From Omphiscola glabra (Eukaryota > Mollusca > Gastropoda > Lymnaeidae): DNA of 64,000 bases. The notes under the pieces are model-generated. The model saw only the letters and a list, made by a program, of their open reading frames with translations, had not been told where the DNA came from and ran no database searches. The DNA lies in contig OZ024806.1 in the NCBI GenBank assembly GCA_964017045.1, forward strand, positions 1,499,502 through 1,563,501, read 5' to 3'. The position numbers and the translations under genes are program-made. Shown piece by piece: positions 1 through 10,337 of this stretch. Every line of letters starts with the position of its first letter. Position 1 is the stretch's first letter.

Positions 1-810
1 CGTCAACTTCAGCAATATTTCATTAGTACCATGCGTTTTGGGCTCATGCCTTATTCCCAAAAACAGATTTATTCAAATAAGACATTCGTCAAAGTTTCTA
101 ATATTGAAGCAGACAATGAGGACAGACTGTGCAATGTGAACTCTTCAGATTTTATCAGAAGAAAATAAAGATAAAAACCAAAGCAATGTGATATGATGTG
201 GTGGATAAGAGATAACAAAATTTATATAATGTTCAGTGGAGAGGAAATTAAACAGCCTAACTTATTTCAAATAATGTGACAGCAAATGGATTTTCTTTTG
301 TGAAGAGACCAAAACTGATTGTGTATTTCTATGCAATTATTGATGAGAAAACCAAATATTGTCTAATCAGATTTTGAAATCATACAATTCATTCATGTGT
401 GGTGTTGACCTGTTGATAGATGGATATATCAACCTAAGTAAAGAGATCAGCACTGGACAAACACTTTTTTTCCATTTTGTTGATATTGTCAGCGATAATC
501 TATTTAGGATTGTTCAAAATAAAACTTTGATATAGATGATCTGAAGCTACCTGACATTTAACTATCAATTGACTTCACCGAGGAAATTATTTTAGCATTA
601 CATGATTTACCAAAAGTGATGATGTTCCAAGTGCTGCTAATGTAAATAACACAAAATACAATATAAGACATGCAATAATTCCTAAATGTATTTTAAAAGA
701 CATTCTACAGTGTGCTATCAATTAGGAACGCTAAGAAAATAAAATCCTAAATAAAAAGTAGCACATGGTAAAATTATCTTTGTTTAAAAAAAACAATGAA
801 ACTTTCTGAG
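1..810. other. AT-rich stretch, no gene recognised
   Basis: No open frame of useful length and no domain recognised. Short translated pieces around 280-640 look faintly protein-like but stops break every frame, so no assignment is made. A degraded transposon is possible. Confidence 0.5.
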
Positions 811-1338
811 TAACGCTACCATGAAGTTAAAACTCTCTATTACTTTGTCAAATGTAACGCTACCATGAAGTTAAAACTCTCTATTACTTTGTCAAATGTA
901 ACGCTACCATGAAGTTAAAACTCTCTATTACTTTGTCAAATGTAACGCTACCATGAAGTTAAAACTCTCTATTACTTTGTCAAATGTAACGCTACCATGA
1001 AGTTAAAACTCTCTATTACTTTGTCAAATGTAACGCTACCATGAAGTTAAAACTCTCTATTACTTTGTCAAATGTAACGCTACCATGAAGTTAAAACTCT
1101 CTATTACTTTGTCAAATGTAACGCTACCATGAAGTTAAAACTCTCTATTACTTTATCAAATGTAACGCTACCATGAAGTTAAAACTCTCTATTACTTTGT
1201 CAAATGTAACGCTACCATGAAGTTAAAACTCTCTATTACTTTGTCAAATGTAACGCTACCATGAAGTTAAAACTCTCTATTACTTTGTCAAATGTAACGC
1301 TACCATGAAGTTAAAACTCTCTATTACTTTGTCAAATG
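811..1338. repeat. 44-bp minisatellite, 12 copies
   Basis: The unit starts TAACGCTACCATGAAG and recurs every 44 bp (811, 855, 899 and so on) for 12 almost identical copies; one copy has CTTTATCAA for CTTTGTCAA. Near-identity implies recent expansion or homogenisation. No coding role seen. Confidence 0.97.
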
Positions 1339-2092
1339 TGTCATTAATTTTTAAAAGGTAAAATAATAATAAGCTGTCATTTTTGTAGTGCGGTGAATAT
1401 TTAATTTTATTTTTATTATTTCCCTTTTTTGACACATTTTACAAAATAATTTATATTTTGGTCAAATGTCCATGAAGAAATGTTATAAATCTTGCAAATG
1501 ACATAGAAAAATGAATTTGCTTTCTAAATAAACAGATTTTATCAAATTATTTCAGGTGTTTTTTTTTTTTTCTTCTTTGCATCTGATCACCAACTTTTTT
1601 TTAAACACATTTTCATAACAAAAGTTTAGCATTATTTTTTTCCCAACTTCTAAGTGTTGACATTATATGTTTGAAAATCAACATTTTTAGAAACCTCATG
1701 CATTTCCCCACACATATATTTTAACATCATGATTTTTAGTCATGGATTCTAAAAAGTATTGACCATTTTGTGAGGTCACTAGAAATCTCAAGAAAAACAT
1801 GCAAAATTCAAGAAATGTAAGGAGTTAAGTGAGGTATTTCCATTACAATTTTCTCACTAGCTGCAACAAGACTTTTTAGTACAAAGCTAGTTTAGAACAT
1901 GGCGGTTTCATCATGAAATAAGATGGGATTTTTTCTTTTTATTTTTAAATGTTTGTGACGTCGTCTGACACAGTGAATACAAAATAAATCAAACCAAGGA
2001 CATTTTTAAAGTTAGATATAGATTAGTGCGTCATTAGGATGTCCTGTTTTCAAAACATTTGTACACTACACTCGTGCCTCCGTTATTTCACC
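1339..2092. other. AT-rich intergenic sequence
   Basis: Poly-T runs and A+T-rich sequence without recognisable gene, repeat or transposon end. Confidence 0.5.
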
Positions 2093-2275
2093 ACATATCA
2101 CATTACAATAAACATAGCTAGGATTAGTGCTAACCAGGGATTGGGTGTAACAACATATCACATTACAAGTGTCGTGTTTAGGGTTAGTGATAACAGGGGT
2201 GCATGTGTAACAATATAACACATTACAAGAGGCGTAGCTAGGATTAGTGTTAACCGGGATGGCCGGATGGGTAAC
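2093..2275. repeat. 60-bp tandem repeat, 3 diverged copies
   Basis: The block ACATATCACATTACAA followed by a GGATTAGTG core recurs at exactly 60-bp spacing three times with substitutions. The 79-codon minus-strand open frame here is read-through of the repeat. Confidence 0.85.
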
Positions 2276-2832
2276 AAACTTTCCACTTCTCTTCCATAAC
2301 AACAAAGATATTAATAAGCTTTAGTTGTATGAAAACGCTGCTCTACCATAAAAAGAAAATAGGTCCTCATTTCGCAGACATCCGTTCCTCGAGTCGATCT
2401 TCATGCACCATTGCCAATGAATAAGCAAACATCACAGACTGAACTAGCAAGTGTTCTTTCATAGTGTATTATCAAGTGTTCTTTACATAGACTAGTATCA
2501 TATACATAGACATTTAAATACCTACATATACATCTTACTAATTCTACATTCAAGTATCATGTATATGGACATGCAATTACCTAAATATACATCCTACTAA
2601 CTCTTATAAACATATAGCTGGTTATATCTATTCCAGAAATGTGCTGGACATTATCATTATTTATGGACTTATCTTAAAGTTCCATTTTTTGTTTATTTAG
2701 GTCAACGATAGTTAATATTCCCAAATAATGTCATGCTATTTTTGCTAATCAATATTTAATAAACACAACATTTTATAAAAAGTGAAAATAGCAGGATAAA
2801 CATAACACTATGACAACAATATATTAATCCTT
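2276..2832. other. AT-rich sequence with a faint ~60-bp duplication
   Basis: No gene recognised. Around 2490-2610 a segment with CATATACATAGACATTTAAA recurs once in diverged form, a probable relic of an old tandem duplication. Confidence 0.4.
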
Positions 2833-3056
2833 TAACTTCACTAAACGTCATAATACAATGATAGGCACTCACGTAACTTCAATAAAAGTCATTATACTAT
2901 GACATATAACTAGGTAATTTCACTGAAAGTCATTATACTGTGACTGACAATCCAACTACTTCACTAAATGTCATATTACTGTGGCAGACCATCCTGTTAC
3001 TTCACCAAAAAGTCATAATACTGTGATTGACAATCAGGTAACTTTAATAAAATTCA
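2833..3056. repeat. ~45-bp diverged tandem repeat
   Basis: About five copies of a unit built around ACTTCACTAAA, GTCATTATACTGTGA and GACAATC. Copies differ by substitutions and small indels, so this is an older array than most here. Confidence 0.75.
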
Positions 3057-3289
3057 TGCTCAGTTTGTTAATAAATTCCAAAATTAAACTTTGTGTATAC
3101 TGTGCAACTATGGGAAAGATGTTTTTAAAGACTTTTTGTGAACGAATATCTTTGTATACATACTTGACACCAATATAACTTAATAGGAAATATAGAAAAA
3201 TAGTTGTGTATACAAAACTGACACCATTATAACTTTCCATTAAAGTTCAAACAAATATAAGTATTGATTGCAATACATTAATTGTTATA

Positions 3290-3351
3290 CTCTTTCTCTC
3301 TCTCTCTCTCTCTCTCAAAAATATACTATAGTTATTACAATTTTATAATCT

Positions 3352-3393
<42 letters not shown>
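3290..3393. repeat. (TC)n and (TA)n microsatellites
   Basis: A TC/CT dinucleotide run at about 3290-3317 is followed by a pure TA run at about 3355-3393. Confidence 0.95.
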
Positions 3394-3396
<3 letters not shown>

Positions 3397-3469
3397 TTAA
3401 GAACACTTTGTATTATTTTAATAGTGAAGCATGTGACGTCAAAGTCATTTAACCTGTACTAATATTAAT

Positions 3470-3925
3470 ATGAACAATACTGACCACACAATAAATACAA
3501 CAGACAACAAAATATATACAACAGACCACAAAATAAATACAACAGACCACATAATACATACCAAAGACTACACAATAAATACATCAGACCACAGAATAAA
3601 TACAACAGACTCCACAATAAATACAACAGACACAAAATAAATACAACAGACTACACAATAAATACAGCAGACCACACAATATATACAACAGACCAAACAA
3701 TAAATACAACAGACCACACAATAAATACAACAGACCACACAATAAATACAGCAGACCACACAATAAATACAACAGACCACACAATAAATACAACAGACCA
3801 CACATACAATTCAACAGACCAAGCAATAAATACATCAGACCACAGAATAAATACGACAGACTGCACAATAAATACAACTGGCAACACAATAAATACAACA
3901 GACCACACAATAAATAAAACAGGTC
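3470..3925. repeat. 21-bp minisatellite, ~21 copies
   Basis: The unit ACAACAGACCACACAATAAA+T recurs with scattered substitutions. Because 21 is a multiple of three, the minus strand stays open in several frames and yields spurious Cys/Leu-rich proteins. Confidence 0.93.
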
Positions 3926-5182
3926 ACATTCTAAAAATATATTTTTTTTCAAAATACATTTAAAACCTTTAAATACTTAAATTATAAAATTCTTGTGTTC
4001 CTATTTTTATCACACTGTTTTAGTTCTACAAATAAGTTCATTTATTTTTATAATTTAAGGCTGCACCTATTGGTACCCGGGTACTATAATTTAGAGCTTG
4101 GGATGAAAAAACAATTACAAATATTATTCTTGGGTTTGTAAGACCAAATGATGTATCAAGTGAAAGATAATTGAATGTACTATACGTTTGTAATCTTAAT
4201 TATTCAGTTTAACTAAAATAAACTACCACAAATGACATCCGAATAGCACTGAGTCTTATGGTACCCGGGTGCGAATGGCGGCGCTGCAAGTCTGGGTCCA
4301 TTTTAAATGTCTGATTGTAGTGTTGTTAGTGGTAACTAGAGATCACATGTGTGTTCAATACCAAGACAGATACAAGTTTTGCTTGTCAGTGTATAAATCA
4401 ACAAAAGACAAATAAAAGATGTGATTGATTTTTTGTAATTCAACTTAAAGTCATAAACAAGTTTTGTCAAAGGATAACCCAACTAATGACAGGTACAATT
4501 ATTGCTTGTCAATGTAAACATACACTAAAAACAGATAGGCCTACATGTTTTGATTGTTTTAGTATAACTTAATTAAAGACAGTTATACGATTTGATTTTC
4601 ATTGTATAACTTTACTAAAGACATATTCCAACAAATAATAATTTATAAATATAATAAAAACAATTGTGTCACTTTTCAAAGCAGTGGAAACTTCTTAGTT
4701 ATTTGTTTTGATATTCAGACATTCTGTAGATATACCTTGAGAAGTTTTAGATTCTTTTACTTCAAAGAGAGTTTCTAGGAATGTTATATCAATCTTAACA
4801 GCATTCGTATCAAATTGATTTACTAACCTCATCGGTATATTCATTTCTATTACAATCTATTTATGCCATTTAGTTTAGAATAATTATTTCTATCACATCT
4901 TTTTATTTGCGTAGAGCAAGGGGGGGTCATTGCTCCCCCCCCCCACCCCGAATTTTCATGTTTATTAAATTCCTACATAATGTGGCGCCTCCAATAATAA
5001 ACAACTTAACAAGCAAGTCAAGTTTTGGTTTTAGGAACCGCCCCCAACTCTTTTTAAAAAAACAAACAAACGAACTGAAATGACGTTCGTGTAAAGATTT
5101 GGAATAATCATTTCCACCATGTCGATGAAACATATTCAGATAAAAAAAATATTCTGACTGGAACTTGTTGTATATTAACATG
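3926..5182. other. Non-coding AT-rich stretch with GC-rich landmarks
   Basis: No gene recognised. Two copies of GGTACCCGGGT occur near 4071 and 4260. Diverged ~60-bp direct repeats lie at about 4360-4625. A G-run facing a C-run (GGGGGGG, 8-nt gap, C-run) at about 4920-4945 could form a hairpin and may be the end of an old element. Confidence 0.5.
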
Positions 5183-5945
5183 TGAACTGATTTTGTAATT
5201 ACATTAAACTGATTATTTAATTAAATGTCAACTGAATGTGTAATTATATGTGAACTGATTAGTTAATTACATGTTAAATTAGTGTAAAATTACATGTAAA
5301 CTGATTATGCAATTACATCTAAACTGATTGTGTAATTATATTAAACTAATTATGTAATTAAATGTAGACTGAATGTATGATTATATATGTGAACTGATTA
5401 GTTAATTGCATGTTAAATGATTGTGAAATTACATGTAAACTGATTATGCAATTTTATCTAAACTGATTGTATAATTATAGTAAACTGATTATGTAATTAA
5501 ATGTAGACTGAATGTGTAAGTATATGTGAATTTATTAGTTAATTACATGTTAAATTATTGTGAAATTACATGTAAACTGATTATGTAATTACATCTAAAC
5601 AGATTGTGTAATTATATTAAACTGAATATGTAATTAAATATAGATTGATTGTGTAATTATATCTAAATTGGTTATTTAATTACATGAAAACTGAACGTGT
5701 TATTAAATGTAAATATATTGTGTAATTACATGTGAATTGTTTTTTAAATTATGTTACTGATTAAGTCTAAATGTGAACTGATTGTGACATTACATGTTAA
5801 CTGATTGTTTATTTACATAAGCTGATCTTGTAATTAAATATAGACTGATTGTGTGATTATATGTTAACTGATTGTGTAGTTACATTTAGACTGATTATAT
5901 AAATACAGGTGACCTGATTGTGTAATTACATGTGATTTTGATAAT
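5183..5945. repeat. ~22-bp degenerate array
   Basis: More than 30 diverged copies of a unit like AACTGATTGTGTAATTACAT. Heavy substitution and variable spacing mark it as old. Confidence 0.85.
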
Positions 5946-6123
5946 CAATAACTTTAAATAGTTCATCACAATTATCAAACAACATCTAATAGTTAGTCAA
6001 CACTTGGATTTGATAATCAATAACTTTTGTATGAACCTGCAAACTTCAAACTATTCTATTTTTTTCTTAACTCACATCAAATGAACTATACGTTTATAGA
6101 CATTGACAAAGACGTCACTACGA

Positions 6124-6358
6124 TGGTGTCACCCGGTGGAGTAAAATCTGTGTGTCACCCGGTGTAGTAAAATATTGGTGTCACCCGGTGTAGTAAAATA
6201 TTGGTGTCACACGGTGTAGTAAAATATTGGTGTCACACGGTGTAGTAAAATATTGGTGTCACTCGGTGTTGTAAAATATTGGTGTCACTCGGTGTAGTAA
6301 AATATTGGTGTCACTCGGTGTAGTAAAATATTGGTGTCACTCGGTGTAGTAAAATGAC
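6124..6358. repeat. 26-bp minisatellite, 9 copies
   Basis: TCACCCGGTGTAGTAAAATA plus TTGGTG recurs at 26-bp spacing (6129, 6155, 6181 and on). Copies drift from CACCCGG through CACACGG to CACTCGG in order, which suggests stepwise growth. Flanks rich in GTGTCAC and a C-run at 6401 suggest the array grew inside an older element. Confidence 0.95.
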
Positions 6359-6587
6359 TGTGTCAACCCTCCTCCTCACCTTTTTGGCAGACGTGTCACT
6401 ACCCCCCCCCCTCCCAAGAGTATAGATTTACTAGTTCATTAAGACCTCTTTTATTAGTTATTTGTAACGTAAATCCTAAACCAACAAAAGACATAAATAG
6501 ATAACAATAGATTTGGACTAACAGCGTTAACAGAAACCACTAAAACTTGATTAAAACCATAAAATGTGAAATAATATTTTTCAATTG

Positions 6588-6683
6588 ACAAGTCAGACCG
6601 TATCAATAGATAAGTGAGACCGTATCAATAGATAAGTGAGACCGTATCAATAGATAAGTGAGACCGTATCAATAGGTAAGTCA
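6588..6683. repeat. 22-bp minisatellite, ~4.5 copies
   Basis: The unit TAAGTGAGACCGTATCAATA+GA is nearly perfect. It abuts the interspersed element that follows. Confidence 0.93.
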
Positions 6684-6689
6684 GTGTTA

Positions 6690-6965
6690 CGGCCTACTCT
6701 CGTTGTCCAGGGTCTAGTTATTCCTTACGTCTATGATTCCAATGATGCTCTAGTGACCTGACACCAATCACACATCACACAATTAAGTCCACAAAAGTAT
6801 CTGGAGTTTCGTAACTTAATCCTTTATTCATAATCAAAATGTAGTCCCATCAAGAGTCACTAACACATCATCGAATTCCTCATTACACAGGTATGAAAGT
6901 AAATTCCTACTAACACAGGTGTTCGTCACCTTCTCTCTGATCAGCTATCACGATCTTTCCAACGC
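6690..6965 (+). repeat. Interspersed element, unamplified copy
   Basis: This segment shares a colinear series of blocks with 60370-61112: TTGTCCAGGGTCTA, TACGTCTATGATT, TAATCCTTTATTC, CAAGAGTCAC, CAGGTATGAAA and CACGATCT. In the other copy three blocks are tandemly amplified; here each is single. The element class is unknown; no terminal repeats were defined. Confidence 0.6.
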
Positions 6966-7042
6966 ACTAAACTATAAAGTAAAACAAAATAATGCGTTCA
7001 AAAAAGAAATTTGACGCAAAATTTTTAACGTCTGAACTGAAA

Positions 7043-7135
7043 AAAAGATTCGACCAAATTTCCGTTCGATCAAATTACCGTCGATCAATTTTCCGTCGAC
7101 GAAATTTCTTTCGATCAAATTTCCGGATACGAAAA
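7043..7135. repeat. Degenerate ~16-18 bp repeat
   Basis: Five or six imperfect copies of TCGATCAAATTTCCG. The 62-codon open frame spanning it is low-complexity and not a convincing gene. Confidence 0.6.
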
Positions 7136-8561
7136 ATTATATCGAGTTACAATAACAGTCAAGAGGTTTCTTTCAAGTAATCTATCCCGGGGGTGGAGGG
7201 AATCAGGGGGTAATCAAGTCTAATGCCCCCACCCCGATAAAAATGTGTTCTACAAAATACTAAAATATAAAAAAAATTTATTTAAAAATGACAAAAATTT
7301 CATTTTTATAACAGTTTTAAAAACAATAGTAGCTTGTAATTTCAACCGATTACAATTATTTTATCGTATGAAATATCGCCACCCTCGATATATCTGATGA
7401 CCTGTATATTTAAGGTTGAATTTGTTAGAAAAATACCTATAATAAATATCGTACTTGCCACTCCTGGTTATAAGGCAAAGTCTTACTTTACGTTGTTCAA
7501 ATATTTCTGTATTTTATTGATTTAATTTTTGCACCTTCGCAAGTTTAAAGACTTTTAATAAAATTGTATTCAAATATCAATACATCCATATAAAAAATAG
7601 TTCTACATTAACAAAATAGGTATTGCTAAGTATCAAACAAATGCAATTTCTTTTTCAAATTGAATTTCATCATGAAAGAATGACTTTTAATGTAGGGATA
7701 ATTATAAATTGTATGATGGCATTACCTTTAAGTTGCACTCATGTAAACAAAAAATAATACTAATTAATAAAGCCTATTTCGGCGCCCCGCTAGTCTTGCT
7801 CTAAACAGCCACCCCTTATCTTTGTCTCTGACCACTTTCACTGCCCCAGATCCCGAATATCTGAAATGCCCCCCATTCAGAAGGTTGGTCCACAAATGGT
7901 GAACAAATAATTTTGTTAAAAAAGATTCTATCTCTGATCTTTTTTTTTAGATAAGACTTTAATTTTATGAACACATTTTTGAGTTGAAAAATCAAATCAA
8001 TGGAAACTACAAAAATGTCTATCTGTCTATATCTACGTCACGTCTTTATCTCTTTGTAATAATGACCATTCAAGCGGGGGATGTGACATGCAACATAATC
8101 ATTATGTTATATGACTTTAGATCACTGTAGTAAGACGTTCTCATTAGTGTTTAATATCTCCTACTTATGATCACACAATAGTAAACCAAACAAGAAGAAA
8201 TTACAATCAACGGGATTTCCCATTTATTCGTATCAAAATGTTTGAACAATACTCACTTTCTGAACGACATCCATTCTGTAGTTCTTACCGAGTTTTTTTT
8301 TCATTTTAAATGTAAATAAAAAAAAAAACTTAATAAAATAACTGACTGTTGTTAAGTCTGATTTAGTACAACATAACCAAGTACGACTAATATAAAAATA
8401 TTAATATCACACATAATAAAAGTTCTCACCTTTAAAAACACGTCTTGTCTTGACAACAGCTAGGATGGGAATACTTTCAAAATGGCGGTTAGCCACGTAA
8501 TATCGGAAATTTCCGTTATTTTAAACATGAATTTAAGTAATAAAGATTATTTTCAATTTTC
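7136..8561. other. AT-rich stretch, no gene recognised
   Basis: Contains an imperfect inverted pair near 7187 and 7241 (CGGGGGTGG against CCCCCACCCCG) and C-rich fragments at 7780-7880 that may be transposon debris. No coding sequence supported. Confidence 0.45.
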
Positions 8562-9190
8562 TGTCCTAGTAACATCATTCCTATCATTAAATTTGCTGAT
8601 GACGTCACCATTGTTGGCTTAATATCTGAAGAAGAATGCTTAACTTATACCACAACTTTAGCTACAGGCTTTATCAATTGGTGTAATAAAAACGTCCAGT
8701 TTAAAGTCTTAAAAACAAAGGAATTGTTTTTTTTTATTTCAAGAGGAGAGAAACACCAGATGACAGATCTCAACATAAAAAAATCAAAGTGTAGAGAAAG
8801 TAGAGACAAAAAATACTTAGGTGTCACCATTAATAAACATGGCATGCTGTATACAAATTTTTAACCAAATAATGCTCTACCTTAAAAAGCAGTACAATTT
8901 CGGCGTAAACAAACAAGTTATTAACTTATTCTATGGTTGAACAATTAAAATCCTACATAATTTCAATATTACCTCCTGGTGTGGGAATTCATCGTCTGAT
9001 ATCAAACACCAAATAAACAGACTAGCCAAGAAAGCTGGAAACATCAGTGAAACCAAATATTCTTAACTTAAAGAACTATTTAAAAAAGATGTTATGAAAA
9101 ACTAAACAAACTGTGGATGTAATATCCCACCACCTTCATCACAGATACTTATGATCCGCCCGTTCGGGACAAATTCTTTCTGTTTAAGTG
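8562..9190 (+). pseudogene. Degraded LINE reverse transcriptase, C-terminal part
   Basis: Remnant of a non-LTR retrotransposon ORF2. In the frame from 8562 the sequence KFADDVTIVGL carries the F-A-D-D metal-binding box of reverse transcriptases (ADD codons 8595-8603), followed by FINWCNKN and KTKELFF, the usual thumb-proximal block. The frame stops at 8862. Homology resumes two bases out of frame from about 8867 with LFYG, ITSWCGN and INRLAKKAGNI, then C-terminal sequence with three in-frame stops up to a final stop near 9190. Frameshift and stops make it non-functional. The 66-codon open frame on the opposite strand is a shadow. The clade is not assigned; the layout resembles L2/CR1-like elements. 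Confidence 0.85.
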
Positions 9191-9943
9191 ATGAATGAAA
9201 GATATAAAAATTATTGTGTTCCATAATCTGTACTAATTTACCAGAGTGCTCCTTCAGAAGTCGTAAAGTATAAATGATCAATAATTAATTATCTTATTAT
9301 ACTAAGGGGGCCAACTAACTGGCTGTTTTTTCGCAAGAGAAATAATTTAATGTAGATGTCTTGTGTTTAAATTGTTTTAGTTAAAAAAATATCGACTTTT
9401 AAAAAAAATATGTATTTATTTATGTGATGAAAATGTATATGTACAATGCAATAACAATTTTTTATTTTGATCCAAAAAAGTATCGTATCCTATATTTTAA
9501 GGGAAGGTGCTAATATGAAGAGTAGCCTTGGGCAGACTGAAATTTGAGGACCGTTGACTTTCTATATAATTATACCCCAGTCGATAAAATATCACGTGAG
9601 TTAAGTCAAAGTTATTTTTGTCTTCGTTGTACTGTACTGTAACTGTTGAATTTCCCTGAGCTGAATTAAACATCGCATTTTGGGTTTTCCCAATCGCCAA
9701 GCAAATTATTGTCTCAACTACAACGGCATTGTTTCTAAGCATGAACTGGCAGTGTTTAGATGGTGTTTAAAATTGCATAGCTTTACAATAAAGTTTCTAG
9801 AGAACAGTGAAACTGAGTGGTGGTCCATTGACAAAGTCAGTCCGCACACCTTCATATATGTCCAATAAGGGCGTGGCTCAATTTAGTCTGGCATCCAAGA
9901 CTGACAAAAAATAGTATCTAGTATAAAAACAAATGCTTAAGCA
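9191..9943. other. AT-rich stretch with short unassigned open frames
   Basis: An 81-codon minus-strand frame (9497-9742) and a 62-codon plus-strand frame (9680-9868) overlap. Neither shows a domain, repeat or splice context that would support a gene. Confidence 0.4.
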
Positions 9944-10087
9944 AAGTGAACATGGCTACATTTGGTCAAGTGACTTCGGTGACAGTCGGCAAAGTGAACA
10001 TGGCTACATTTGGTCAGGTGACTTCGGTTACAGTCGGCAAAGTTAAAATGGCTACTTTTGGTGAGGTGACGTCGGTTACAGTCGGTG
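9944..10087 (+). repeat. 48-bp tandem repeat, 3 copies, open frame
   Basis: Three copies of a unit encoding MATFGQVTSVTVGKVN in one frame. Synonymous and non-synonymous differences are mixed. An ATG starts each copy, but no domain, splice signal or continuing frame supports a protein, so it is treated as an array. Confidence 0.75.
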
Positions 10088-10337
10088 CTTCACGGAGATG
10101 TACAAACGAGCTCCGATCGAAATCAAAATATATTTTTTTCCGTACAGAATGGTCCGATTGATATTTTGGATAAAAATAAATAAAATGGTGGCTCTACTCG
10201 ATTGTTTATTATTCCACAATTTCATCGTAGAAACTTTCAATATTGTATTAAGAGCTTGAATCAATAATAGCAAGTAGCAAGGTGGATGTTTGGTGAAGGT
10301 GAACCAAGGCTAAAAGGTTGACTAACATACACTAAAC

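Noticed and set aside
8645..8845. 66-codon minus-strand open frame
   Set aside because: It is the antisense shadow of the LINE reverse transcriptase remnant on the plus strand.
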